This document shows, in pieces, positions 45,763-54,880 of a stretch of DNA of 64,000 nt; the stretch's first letter is position 1, and every line of letters begins with the position of its first letter. Source of the stretch: JABMOV01 sp964654545. Lineage in GTDB: Bacteria; Fidelibacterota; Marinisomatia; Marinisomatales; JABMOV01. The DNA is taken from contig CAZZIU010000005.1 of assembly GCA_964654545.1 (NCBI GenBank), positions 1 through 64,000 on the forward strand, given 5' to 3'. The translations under genes were made by a program, and so were the position numbers. A model generated the notes under the pieces. It saw only the letters and a list, made by a program, of their open reading frames with translations, had not been told where the DNA came from and did not search any database.

Positions 45763-47601
45763 ATGGCATTAATGACATCCATGCGAAATCGGATGCACAT
45801 TGTCCTCTGGGCACTGTTGATCTTATTTTTACTCAGTATGACCGTTGGCGGATTGGTCGGTGGTGCAAATATCATCGATGAAATATTCGGACGTGTTGAT
45901 CCAAGAAAAGAGATTGGTAATGTAAATGGTCAGGGTATTACACCAGACTATTTTTCACAAATGGTCAGTTCCCAGCTGGAACAATATCGATCCAGTGGAC
46001 AGGAAATCAAGGAGCAGCAAATCGCCCAGACACGAAAACAGGTGTGGGATAATCTGGTGCAGGATATCCTATTTCAACAGGAAATTGATCGCCTTGGAAT
46101 TACGGTCACCGATGATGAAGTGCTGTTCCAGCTGCGAAACAACCCCCCTCCGTTTTTACAGTCCAATCCATCCTTTTTGACGGATGGTGTATTTGATCCA
46201 GCGAAGTATGAACAAGCTATTAACAATCCACAGGGAAATGAGTGGGCACCCGTGGAACAATTTATGAAAAACACCTACCTGCCAAATTACAAATTGCAGC
46301 AGATGATTCTTTCATCTGTTTCGGTAACGGAAAAAGAAGTCTGGGAAGAATACATCATACGCAATGTGGATTATACCATCAATGCCGTTCATGTTACGCA
46401 ACGCGCATTTGACAGTGAGCAGGTTGAGCCATCCGATGATGATATGCTGGCATACTATAATGAACATATTGATAACTACGATCGACCCGAACAACGGATA
46501 TTGCGCTATGTGAGTTGGCAGAAACTTCCGTCGTCCAGGGATAGCGCGGAAGTTATCTCTCTGGCGAATGAAATTGCAGCCAGGGCAAGAAATGGTGAAG
46601 ATTTTGCTCAATTAGCAAATGAATATACCATGGATCCAAGCAACCAGGTTTCTGAGGATTCTGCCCGCGGTGGTGATCTTGGCTGGTTTGGTAGAGGACA
46701 AATGGTTAAACCATTTGAAGATGCAGCGTTTACCGCGGATATTGGAGCCATAGTGGGGCCGGTTGAAACTCGCTTCGGCCATCATGTAATCAAAGTGCTG
46801 GATAAGAGAACGACAGGTGAAAAAGAGGAAATTCATGCCGCCCACATCCTCCTGCAGGTAGAAATGAGCAATCAAACCGGAGATGAGTTGCGAAAAAAAG
46901 CGACCATTTTCAGCTACGATGCGCAGGATTATGGTTTTGATGCGGCTCTGGATACCCATCAGGTACAATCCAACCTGACACGCGGTTTTGATGCGGATGC
47001 TGAATTCATTTCCGGTATCGGAACATCGCGCTTTGCCGTCCGATTTGCCTATGATAATGAAATCGGCAGTGTGACGGATGCATTTGATACAGACAATGTA
47101 TACACAGTTGCCATGCTGGATAGTATCATTCCAGCCGGTTCAACCCCCTTTGATGAAGTAAAACCACAGATCAAACGTGATTTAACCAAAGAAAAGGCCA
47201 TGGATCTTTCAAAACAGCTGGCCGGAGATCTGTTGATGGACTTAGAGGGTGGAAAAACGATGCAGGAGCTTCTGGACGAAAATGCGAAACTGGAACGGGC
47301 CATCAATGATACAAAAAAACTAAATCGCGGATTTCTCTCCATCGGTCGCAGTTATTATGTGATAGGGGCGTTGATGGAAGCGGAACCGGGAAACATTATC
47401 GGTCCGATTGAAACTACGCGCGGGTATGCCTTGATCGAGTTGCTTTCGGTTGGCAAGATCGATTCCACTGATTTTGAAGTACAACGAGGTATTTTGGAGC
47501 AGGATTTACTGTCCACAAAACAGAATCAGGCTTTCCGTGAATGGCTGGATGAGCTGAAATCCAGTGCAGAAATCGTTGATAACAGGAAATATTATTATTA
47601 A
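45763..47601 (+). CDS. Peptidyl-prolyl isomerase, PpiD/SurA-like
   Basis: A 612-residue periplasmic folding factor with one N-terminal anchor helix (VLWALLILFLLSMTVGGLVG). A SurA/PpiD N-terminal chaperone region spans about 45-220. A parvulin rotamase domain covers about 235-365, with GGDLGWFGRGQMVKPFEDAAF and the closing GHHVIKVLD. A second, more divergent parvulin-like region follows after about 470. The organisation is that of PpiD, anchored in the inner membrane and helping outer-membrane protein biogenesis. AAAGGAAG precedes the ATG, and a strong terminator follows. Confidence 0.9.
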   Translation: MALMTSMRNRMHIVLWALLILFLLSMTVGGLVGGANIIDEIFGRVDPRKEIGNVNGQGITPDYFSQMVSSQLEQYRSSGQEIKEQQIAQTRKQVWDNLVQDILFQQEIDRLGITVTDDEVLFQLRNNPPPFLQSNPSFLTDGVFDPAKYEQAINNPQGNEWAPVEQFMKNTYLPNYKLQQMILSSVSVTEKEVWEEYIIRNVDYTINAVHVTQRAFDSEQVEPSDDDMLAYYNEHIDNYDRPEQRILRYVSWQKLPSSRDSAEVISLANEIAARARNGEDFAQLANEYTMDPSNQVSEDSARGGDLGWFGRGQMVKPFEDAAFTADIGAIVGPVETRFGHHVIKVLDKRTTGEKEEIHAAHILLQVEMSNQTGDELRKKATIFSYDAQDYGFDAALDTHQVQSNLTRGFDADAEFISGIGTSRFAVRFAYDNEIGSVTDAFDTDNVYTVAMLDSIIPAGSTPFDEVKPQIKRDLTKEKAMDLSKQLAGDLLMDLEGGKTMQELLDENAKLERAINDTKKLNRGFLSIGRSYYVIGALMEAEPGNIIGPIETTRGYALIELLSVGKIDSTDFEVQRGILEQDLLSTKQNQAFREWLDELKSSAEIVDNRKYYY

Positions 47602-47622
47602 AACACAATCAGCCATAATATA

Positions 47623-47646
47623 AAGGCGCTTCGGCGCCTTTTTTTA
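47623..47646 (+). terminator. Rho-independent terminator after the PpiD-like gene
   Basis: AAGGCGC-TTCG-GCGCCTT is a tight GC stem with a stable UUCG tetraloop, followed by a T-run. It starts 21 bases past the stop at 47601. Confidence 0.92.
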
Positions 47647-47675
47647 TTACAAGAAGATGAAATAGGATCCTTTGA

Positions 47676-48692
47676 ATGCAATCATACATGTTGACAAAAT
47701 ATGGTAAACCATCCGTTCTAAAAATTCAGAATCAACCATTACCCGATGTAAATCCAGGTGAAATCCTTGTAAAAATACAATCCATTGGTATTAATTATGC
47801 CGAAGTCCAATCAAGAAAAGGCTTGTATCAGTGGTCCCCAAAACTGCCGTACACCCTGGGAATGGAAGCCTTTGGTATAGTGGAATCGATTGGGGACGGC
47901 GTAACCACCCACCAGATTGGACAGCCGGTCATTGTGGCAAACCAAATTGGATGTTATTCAGAATATGTCTGCGTCCCTTCTGTTCAGGCACTGCCGGCTA
48001 TACCGGATTACACACCAGAGGAGAATGCTGCTTTTTCCGTGAGCTTCATGACGGCCTGGGTGGCCCTCATGGAAATGGCCCGCTTACGTCCGTCTGATAC
48101 GGTACTCATCCATGCCGCCGCCGGCGGATTGGGCACAGCCGCTGTACAGCTGGCGAAAAAATTTGATTGTACGGTCTTCGGTACGGTGGGAAGCGATGAA
48201 AAAATGGACCTGGTTAAACAATTGGGAGCTGATGCGGTTATCAACTATCGTAAGGATGATTTTGTTACGAAAATCAAGGCCTTAAACGATCAAAAGGGTC
48301 TGGATGTTGTATTGGAAGTGGTTGGGGGCGATGTCTTCAGGAATAGCATGAAGGCATTAAACCCATTTGGGAGAACCATCGTCATGGGGTTTGCCAGTCT
48401 CAATCTGAACAAGTGGAATCCATTTTCCTGGTACCGGACCTGGAAAGCGATACCCAAAGTAAATGTGTCAAATCTGGCTGTGCATTCATCGGGGATTCTC
48501 GCTTCTCATCTGGGATATCTCCTGAGATCACCAGAGCATTTGATCAAGGTATGGAGCGAACTCTCAGCATTTGTAAGCCAACACGGCATCCGACCAGTCG
48601 TAGGCCATACTTTTGGGTTTGATGAGTTACCGGCAGCACACACCTTGATGGAAAGCAGAAAGAGTACAGGGAAAATTGTTATCAATGTCTAA
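47676..48692 (+). CDS. NADPH:quinone reductase-like (VAT1-like MDR) protein
   Basis: A 338-residue zinc-free medium-chain reductase. GINYAEVQSRKGLYQW near the N-terminus and the nucleotide motif HAAAGGLGTAAVQLAKKF place it in the quinone oxidoreductase branch. The region NLNKWNPFSWYRTWKAIPK is typical of the VAT1-like subgroup. It probably reduces quinones or enones with NADPH; the physiological substrate is unknown. It stands alone on the plus strand behind the terminator of the previous gene. Confidence 0.85.
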   Translation: MQSYMLTKYGKPSVLKIQNQPLPDVNPGEILVKIQSIGINYAEVQSRKGLYQWSPKLPYTLGMEAFGIVESIGDGVTTHQIGQPVIVANQIGCYSEYVCVPSVQALPAIPDYTPEENAAFSVSFMTAWVALMEMARLRPSDTVLIHAAAGGLGTAAVQLAKKFDCTVFGTVGSDEKMDLVKQLGADAVINYRKDDFVTKIKALNDQKGLDVVLEVVGGDVFRNSMKALNPFGRTIVMGFASLNLNKWNPFSWYRTWKAIPKVNVSNLAVHSSGILASHLGYLLRSPEHLIKVWSELSAFVSQHGIRPVVGHTFGFDELPAAHTLMESRKSTGKIVINV

Positions 48693-48723
48693 TTCCTTTG
48701 GCGCTCCCAGGAAGATCAGATTG

Positions 48724-49818
48724 TCACAGTTTGTACATAAGCAACAAGCTTGATCCTGAATTCTTATAATTTTCCTCTTCAGGGGCGTCGGTCAAAACTT
48801 CTGTAAAGCCCTGGTAAATCATAAATCGCAACCCAAATCTGGTTTTAAACCAGTAATCCCCGCCCACTAATAGACCTATCTCAGACGAAAGATCTTTTGC
48901 ATCAATGGTTGACGATTCTGTCGATCCGCTAACGGTAAGTTCAGTGGAACCGCCCGTGCCGATTGAAAATTGCAACCCTCCAAATAATGCTGCCTTATTA
49001 CCAAACCTGTAAGGATATAACCCGTATATGGATAAATAATTATAAATGTCAGTACCCTCCCATAAATTTCCAAATATGGTTGCACTATAATTGGCACCTC
49101 GCTGGTTTATGGCCATCCCAACATTCAAGATGTTGAGTTGCTTTTCCAAACCCAAATAAATTCCAGACTGAGATGTAACATCCACATTGTCAGCGACCAC
49201 TCCATCGTTATAGGTAATTTTCGAATTGTTCATACCGCCAACAATCATTAAACCGTTTTTTGATCTCATCAGTTTTGTCATGTTTTTGTGCATTGCTTTG
49301 GCAGGAGTACTTTCTTTTACGGACATTCGATCATCGGCCGCAGTTGCATAGCCTGGATCAACGGCAGATGCAAATTGTTCCGCCGATTTCCGCATCACCT
49401 GAAGCAACAAATCTTCAAACCGACCTTCGTGATCATAAATAGCAGTTTGGGCGATAGTACCTTTTTCAATATCCACCATGCGCAAAGACACGGAGTATAT
49501 TTCACCAAATTTGCTCACACTTCCACCGATGATATTGCTTACTCCAATCATTTTACCAACTTCCACCAAACATTCATTGGAAGCACAACCGGAAAGCTGA
49601 AAACCCTGCTCATCCAGCACCTGATTCATTAATTCCCGTTCCGCAACAGTGAACACCCCGGTTTTAAATAATTCTAAACGAAATCGATCCGTCAGCGTGC
49701 TTGCTTCCTTGTCAGATATACCTTTCCCATCAAAATCAACAACGGCTATATAATTCTGTGAGAAAACCAGATTAACCAACAATAAGCTAAAAACATAACG
49801 AAATTTCATACTGTACAC
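48724..49818 (-). CDS. CsgG-like N-domain / outer-membrane barrel protein
   Basis: A 364-residue secreted protein (signal peptide about 1-20). Residues 20-155 resemble the CsgG/LpoB-type alpha/beta fold: NYIAVVDFDGKGISDKEA, FTVAERELMNQVLDEQG and a GVSNIIGGSVSKFGEIYSV strand pair. The C-terminal 180 residues show alternating strands and end in LLLMYKL, suggesting a beta-barrel. Similar two-part proteins are frequent in this group of phyla; I know no assigned function. It stands alone between genes on other transcripts. Confidence 0.65.
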   Translation of the reverse strand: MYSMKFRYVFSLLLVNLVFSQNYIAVVDFDGKGISDKEASTLTDRFRLELFKTGVFTVAERELMNQVLDEQGFQLSGCASNECLVEVGKMIGVSNIIGGSVSKFGEIYSVSLRMVDIEKGTIAQTAIYDHEGRFEDLLLQVMRKSAEQFASAVDPGYATAADDRMSVKESTPAKAMHKNMTKLMRSKNGLMIVGGMNNSKITYNDGVVADNVDVTSQSGIYLGLEKQLNILNVGMAINQRGANYSATIFGNLWEGTDIYNYLSIYGLYPYRFGNKAALFGGLQFSIGTGGSTELTVSGSTESSTIDAKDLSSEIGLLVGGDYWFKTRFGLRFMIYQGFTEVLTDAPEEENYKNSGSSLLLMYKL

Positions 49819-49957
49819 CTTTGTCTATGACTTTTTATTTGAACAAATTTAATGCTTCGGTGGGATTCGTTATATATATTTTTTCAGGTACGATTTCTTA
49901 CCTGATAATTTGTATCTGGAAGAAAATTACATGCTTCTTCGGACAACCTGAAATAAC

Positions 49958-51838
49958 CTACTGTCTGGCTTGTTCCTCAGCAATTCGCTCCAGCATTATC
50001 ACAGCATTATCATTGTTTGGATTGAGTTCCAATGATTTATTATAATAGGTAATCGCCTTGTCGTATTCCCTGGCAATCATGTACCCTTCCGCCAGACTGT
50101 CGTAAACATTGGAAGATTGCGAATATACTTTTGTGTTTAATATAAAAAGTGAAATGGCGTCTTCAACGGCACCCTTTCTCAAATAATTGTACGCCAGGCT
50201 GTTCATTTGCTGTTCTGTAAACAATATCCGATCCGGATCACTGGTTAAAACGGCCCTGGCATAGTTCATGGCCTCGTCCACCCCACCCGATTTCAGAACT
50301 TCGGTGAATTCCTCATCCATTCGTTCTGATATAATCAGGTACTGTTTCAGATCGATTAAGGGACGTTTGCATACAAATATTGGGGTGTTATTTTCATCGG
50401 GCATGCAATAAGGATTTGTAAATAGTCCAACTTCCGTCACATCCCTGAATAGTGATTGCAGTGATCCCCGGGGGAATCCAAGTGCCACATACGCCTGTTT
50501 TGGTTCGTGTTCCCGCAATGCCTCATAGTAAAACCAGCTGTGGACCATAATCGGTTTGGAAAGACGATATTTTTCTTTCCACCGTTGTACGGCACTCGCC
50601 TGTCCCCAATTCCCTGTAAGGATACCCACCTGCGATGCATCCACACCTGTTTTGTTGTGGACGGCATTGGCAATTCCCTTCACCATTTCTTCCCAGCCAA
50701 ATCGGTCTGCAAAATGTTGTGGTAAGTTGGTCAACGCACGGTTTTCGGTTTTTACGCCAGCGTCTATACCAAATACTTTCACGTAGTTTACAAGACTGTC
50801 AACCGGTAAAACGGGTATGAACATTGGGATTAACGGAATCACAAGCAATAGATAGACGACTGAAAAACCAATAAGATGATTTCTTCCATAATTTTTCTTT
50901 TCCAGAAAGCGTTCAATGGCGACTCCGGAAGCAGCCAGTGGTAGGATGAAATAGGGAATCAAAAAGTAAAATTTTCCGCCCATAAAAAAGAGCAGGAAAA
51001 ATAGGAAAACAAAACTGACCCCAAAAAAGCGATATGGTTTCCATTCTTTTTTAACCAGCAAGAGGTAAACTCCGGTCAGCCAAATGGGAAAATTCCAGAT
51101 ATTGTTTGGTAGAATTTGCGCCCACAGATATTCCGGAAATGAGGCTAAATAGGCATAGCCCCCTGAATAATTCTGTGCAAAAGCCAGAAAATACCAATCA
51201 TGAAGCTGTTGCCAGTAAACAAATGGAAGTGCAAACAGGACTGCCAGTAACGCAGCCAGCCAGATCCATTTCTCTTTAAAATATCTTCTTTCCGGTACAA
51301 GCCATAAGGAAGCGAATATGGTCAGAGCCAGAAACAGGATGGTTAATTTATTCACCATTCCCAATCCCATCATAAGTCCCGCTGCTAACCAACGTTTCTG
51401 GTCGTTGGTATTGATAATTCTTACCAGCAGGTAAAGGGTGATTGTCCATATGAGAAAATCGATACTGTCGTAAGTAAAAATTGCTCCAAAAATGATAAAT
51501 CCTGAAAAGAGTACGAATAAGCCCGTAAGAAACATGGCAACCAATTTTCCGCCAAATTCTCTGGCGATCAGCATGGCAAATGCAATGGCGAAGGCACCAC
51601 ACAGGCTGGCTGCGAAATGCAATGCTTTGATGGAATTACCAAACAGGAACATCATGCTCTTCAAATAGAGCGGAGTTAAGGGGGTCATCTCCAGATTATG
51701 CCAGCTGAAGTCATTTGCGATTGCCATGTAATAGAGTTCATCGCGGTGATACCCGTATTCAGGGTGGATCAGGTGCAAAAAAATCTTGGCAAGGAAGATT
51801 CCTCCAATAATGAGTTTTTCATTTTTGGTAAGCTTCAT
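49958..51838 (-). CDS. GT39/ArnT-like membrane glycosyltransferase with C-terminal TPR
   Basis: A 626-residue polytopic membrane protein. The N-terminal loop holds YGYHRDELYY, the acidic motif of GT39/ArnT-type (PMT_2) enzymes. These use lipid-linked sugars to glycosylate lipids or proteins outside the inner membrane. About ten hydrophobic helices cover residues 8-350. A periplasmic region follows, and residues about 540-620 carry two or three TPR units (YDSLAEGYMIAREYDKAITY, then LELNPNNDNAV). The acceptor is unknown. Confidence 0.82.
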   Translation of the reverse strand: MKLTKNEKLIIGGIFLAKIFLHLIHPEYGYHRDELYYMAIANDFSWHNLEMTPLTPLYLKSMMFLFGNSIKALHFAASLCGAFAIAFAMLIAREFGGKLVAMFLTGLFVLFSGFIIFGAIFTYDSIDFLIWTITLYLLVRIINTNDQKRWLAAGLMMGLGMVNKLTILFLALTIFASLWLVPERRYFKEKWIWLAALLAVLFALPFVYWQQLHDWYFLAFAQNYSGGYAYLASFPEYLWAQILPNNIWNFPIWLTGVYLLLVKKEWKPYRFFGVSFVFLFFLLFFMGGKFYFLIPYFILPLAASGVAIERFLEKKNYGRNHLIGFSVVYLLLVIPLIPMFIPVLPVDSLVNYVKVFGIDAGVKTENRALTNLPQHFADRFGWEEMVKGIANAVHNKTGVDASQVGILTGNWGQASAVQRWKEKYRLSKPIMVHSWFYYEALREHEPKQAYVALGFPRGSLQSLFRDVTEVGLFTNPYCMPDENNTPIFVCKRPLIDLKQYLIISERMDEEFTEVLKSGGVDEAMNYARAVLTSDPDRILFTEQQMNSLAYNYLRKGAVEDAISLFILNTKVYSQSSNVYDSLAEGYMIAREYDKAITYYNKSLELNPNNDNAVIMLERIAEEQARQ

Positions 51839-52101
51839 GATAAGTGAATTTAGTGAAATTTACATGTTAGGAATGCAACCCTGATTGTGGATGGAAAATT
51901 AGATGGTATAGCGTTATGGATAAAAATCGATACTAATTCTATGGAGTGTTAACCGTTGACGTTACGCCCGTGGTTAATGACGTCCTGTCACCGGAATATT
52001 TTGGTTCTATCGACATGACATAATCATAGCTTTCATTCCGGTAACCCGCCAGCGTATCAAGCTCATCCCATATTTTTTATGGGCTATCGCATTGGTTGTG
52101 C
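51839..52101. other. Intergenic region with no confident gene
   Basis: About 260 bases between the glycosyltransferase and a small membrane-protein gene. A minus-strand frame of some 45 codons reads protein-like (ELDTLAGYRNESYDYVM, near 52070-52010) but is closed by stops on both sides. It may be a decayed fragment. I see nothing else. Confidence 0.3.
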
Positions 52102-52566
52102 TTAGCAATTTAAATCCAGGTTAAGCTGTCTTCCTTCATCTAATGCCTTTTTATCCATTCCCGCACCAATTGCCAAACCTAGAACCATTCCTATAGGTAT
52201 TCCAATTCCAAGTAATCCCATATTGCCAAGGATCGTCCCAAATGCAATTCCAAGAGGTGCACCAAAAACAGACATACCGATTACCATCCATCTGGTTTGA
52301 TATAAATTTTTAGGTACAAGATTTAGTTCTTTCTCAAGCAATTTAAAAATATTGGACTGTGATTTTCGTATTTGTTTTCCTAAACCCTTATTCGAACCGG
52401 AAAATGAATTTATTTCTTCAATATTTTGGTTTACTATAGACACTGATTCTGATGGAATTTCCCTCTTTTTCAATTCAACTATCAGTCTTTCGCAGTAAAC
52501 AAATTTCTTCAGTAGTTTTTTATCCTGCTCAATGTCTGGTCTTTTATCAAGTTGTTTTATATCCAT
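52102..52566 (-). CDS. Hypothetical protein with glycine-rich membrane hairpin
   Basis: A 154-residue protein. The first 90 residues are charged and helical. A glycine-rich hydrophobic hairpin follows at about 95-140 (FGAPLGIAFGTILGNMGLLG, then IPIGMVLGLAIGAGMD). No signal peptide is evident. This layout is seen in small membrane-associated proteins with glycine-zipper segments; I recognise no family. It lies in a sparse, partly decayed stretch. Confidence 0.55.
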   Translation of the reverse strand: MDIKQLDKRPDIEQDKKLLKKFVYCERLIVELKKREIPSESVSIVNQNIEEINSFSGSNKGLGKQIRKSQSNIFKLLEKELNLVPKNLYQTRWMVIGMSVFGAPLGIAFGTILGNMGLLGIGIPIGMVLGLAIGAGMDKKALDEGRQLNLDLNC

Positions 52567-52754
52567 CGGTCTTCCTTATGGTAAGTTATGGTTGTGCATG
52601 GTTCTTCAATTTTGCTTCGTATCCCGAATTGTAATTTAAGACATGAATTGCACGGATGTCCACGAAGGGCATGAATGAACTATTGGATCTGAAATTTATA
52701 ATTGAGATTAGGGGTTAAGAATGGGAAAGGAACGGTTACATATATGATACGATG
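52567..52754. other. Intergenic region, no gene seen
   Basis: This AT-rich stretch lies between the small membrane-protein gene and the T9SS-domain remnant. I find no gene, hairpin or repeat array. The phrase CACGGATGTCCACGAAG near 52652 resembles short non-coding words common in this group, but only one copy is present. Confidence 0.3.
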
Positions 52755-52926
52755 TGCATTTTAGAGCATATTCCTTTGAAATTGCTTTAATAGCATACAA
52801 AAAAACACCATGAGCCACTTCAATACCATTCATGTCAGAACCGTTCCATGAAATCTAAATAGTCCAGCTGACTGGTTGTCATTAACAATGGTTACTATTT
52901 CTTCACCTATTATATTACCTCTCACT
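52755..52926 (-). pseudogene. Second frameshifted T9SS sorting-domain remnant
   Basis: The minus strand reads GEEIVTIVNDNQSAGLFRFH in one frame. After a shift near 52847 it reads DMNGIEVAHGVFLYAIKA in another. Restoring one T (CATGG to CATTGG) gives RFHWNGSDMNGIEVAHG, an excellent match to the second half of a T9SS type A sorting domain. The Y-P-N-P-F half and any secreted body are absent. The remnant begins directly after the stop of the lipoprotein gene at 52927. It is the same kind of relic as at 3611-3954. Confidence 0.7.
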
Positions 52927-53523
52927 TTACCTATAAATAATTACTGCAACCTTTGGCGCAAACCCCATGACACCTATTGAAAAGTTATCATTGGCATAAT
53001 CATGTATTATATCATAGTATTTTATTGAGTCCCAAATCCTACTTTTCGTCGTGTCAACTTCAATAGAATCTGGATAGGTGAGAATTACCCAACTCTGATA
53101 GAATTTGTAGTTATTTGTATTTTCTATACTATCTGGCAAAATGACAAATGAATCCGGACTAAAAAATTGAGAAGGATACTCCACCCAATAGAATCCCCAT
53201 GCTCCAGTATTAACCTTCAGTAATGTGTCTCCAGTTACATTATATATCCATCCGATTAAACCATCATTGTCACTACTCCCTGGTCTTCGGTAGAAGCTAG
53301 TAAGCGGTATCGAGTCTGGAGAACAATCAGTACATTTTTCTAACTTTTGAAAGTATCCGTCAGTGAGGGTGAATGATGGATAATCGTAAAGTAATATTGT
53401 AAAATTTGCTGAGTCGGAATCCAGAGGCCAATAGTATTCTGTGATTTCATCATTATTGTCATCATCACATGTAATTAGTATCGTCAATAATAGGATTCCA
53501 ATTAAATACTTTGATATACGCAT
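52927..53523 (-). CDS. Hypothetical lipoprotein
   Basis: I choose the ATG at 53523 (MRISKYLIGILLLTILITCDD), giving 198 residues with a lipobox LITC; an ATG 12 bases earlier is also in frame. Acidic Asp residues right after the lipid Cys resemble surface-exported lipoproteins of Bacteroidota-like cells. The rest is Asp/Tyr/Trp-rich with many short strands and is likely a beta-rich domain. I recognise no family. It is single, with a T9SS-domain relic directly after it. Confidence 0.6.
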   Translation of the reverse strand: MRISKYLIGILLLTILITCDDDNNDEITEYYWPLDSDSANFTILLYDYPSFTLTDGYFQKLEKCTDCSPDSIPLTSFYRRPGSSDNDGLIGWIYNVTGDTLLKVNTGAWGFYWVEYPSQFFSPDSFVILPDSIENTNNYKFYQSWVILTYPDSIEVDTTKSRIWDSIKYYDIIHDYANDNFSIGVMGFAPKVAVIIYR

Positions 53524-53695
53524 AATAAATCCCATTTTATTTGATTAGTGTTAATATTTATAGGATTGTACTAAAAGCTGGATTCAAGTTTGAAGTGCAA
53601 CATTTGTTTTTTGGTTGAAAAATACCTGATTGGCTGTATTGAACGCTGCATATTGGTGTCCCTAAAAATGAGAATAATGTCTAAATATTGTTCTT

Positions 53696-54106
53696 TTATA
53701 GTCGTTTATAATTATTTGTGAAATAAATTGAGTTGGGACAATTCCTTTCCGATCTGATGAATTCCATAAAGAATTTTTTCCGTTTGTTTATCGGATGATT
53801 TTTTCGGCTTTGCACGTATTGGGATAACAATGAGGGATTCATTCCTATCTTTTTCGACAGAAACCTGCCATTGAGAACTTTGAAATACTGGAAAAATTGT
53901 TTGAAGTCTATTTCAAATGTGAGATTATCCTGAGTAACCTCAGTATCTTCATCTTCAAAATAAAGACTAAAGGCCTCAAGAGCATTGTTCAATAATTCTG
54001 GTATAATAGTCCCCGTTGTAAAAATTGAATATTTATGGCAATAAGCAGAAAGTCCCGTATCCGTTTTCTCAACAATTATATTTATTTTTTTTGATAGTTT
54101 CTTCAC
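53696..54106 (-). pseudogene. HicB/XRE-like antitoxin with C-terminal frameshift
   Basis: The N-terminus (INIIVEKTDTGLSAYCHKYS) matches the HicB-like partial RNase-H fold. GRFLSKKIGMNPSLLSQYV is a Cro/XRE-type helix. After that the listed frame reads Arg/Lys-rich sequence to 53696. Another frame continues PKKSSDKQTEKILYGIHQIG and KELSQLNLFHK to a TAA at 53713-53715, which is the expected ending for this family. A single-base change near 53812-53816 explains it. The protein is therefore broken or read by frameshift. No intact HicA toxin is adjacent. Confidence 0.7.
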
Positions 54107-54200
54107 AATTTACTTTTTAGAAAATTTACTAATTGCTCTCCCTGTATAATCAATTGAAATATTAACAGCTTTCGTTATACAAGAAAAAATTCATCAATCA

Positions 54201-54587
54201 TCACTCTTTATTCTTCATTTCCATGGCTTTTCCAATGCCGATGGTCACGGCGAAAAAGAGTAGGTAGGTAACACCAATATCAGACATATAGCCCCCCAGG
54301 GTGGTTTTCATGGGACCACCAAACAGAAAGAGTGGAATATCGATGGCCACATTGATCAGAAAAAATACGATTCCCAGGTAGATGCCTTCCCGCATGTAGT
54401 TGCCAAAAACACTCCTAAAATAGAGCACGGTAAATATGATAGATACGGTAGTTGCGGTGAGCGCCATGATGGATTCAAACAGGGGTCGATTGGTTTCATG
54501 GACCACAAAGGCAAAAAAACTGACAATGAATATGAGCAACCAGGTTAAGAAACCATACAGGATGGCTTTTTTAAACGATGTCATCAT
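54201..54587 (-). CDS. Hypothetical four-helix membrane protein
   Basis: A 128-residue protein with four hydrophobic helices, including AILYGFLTWLLIFIVSFFAF, LTATTVSIIFTVLYF, IYLGIVFFLINVAIDIPLF and VTYLLFFAVTIGIG. A strong AGGAGG site lies four bases upstream of the first ATG. The family is not one I can name. It may be co-transcribed with the short frame at 54594-54806. Confidence 0.65.
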   Translation of the reverse strand: MMTSFKKAILYGFLTWLLIFIVSFFAFVVHETNRPLFESIMALTATTVSIIFTVLYFRSVFGNYMREGIYLGIVFFLINVAIDIPLFLFGGPMKTTLGGYMSDIGVTYLLFFAVTIGIGKAMEMKNKE

Positions 54588-54593
54588 TACCTC

Positions 54594-54806
54594 CTAAATA
54601 ATAATCCAAATTGAAACGCGCCCCAAATTATAATGGTGAAAGTTTATACGCAATATGTCAGGTGAACCCTTTCCCATTCCCTCTTTTGCAGAGATGCCTG
54701 CATAAAACAGGATGTATTCGTCCAATTTTCCTAGCCCTGAAATTGGATGCTGACTAAATTCTCCCCGATCTGATAGTTGAATACGCAACATACGATTAGA
54801 ATGCAA
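54594..54806 (-). CDS. Doubtful short gene or outer-membrane protein fragment
   Basis: A 70-codon frame with protein-like composition (GEFSQHPISGLGKLDEYILF, then ILRINFHHYN). It has no signal peptide and the N-terminus is unclear. A shift near its end would read GARFNLDYYLGG, which resembles a last beta strand, so this could be the tail of a decayed barrel protein. Evidence is weak. Confidence 0.2.
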   Translation of the reverse strand: MHSNRMLRIQLSDRGEFSQHPISGLGKLDEYILFYAGISAKEGMGKGSPDILRINFHHYNLGRVSIWIII

Positions 54807-54880
54807 CCATCATCATACATATCCTTTTATCTTTACTACCAAGAACCCTATACCAACTTCATTACCTCATAGGAGAAACA

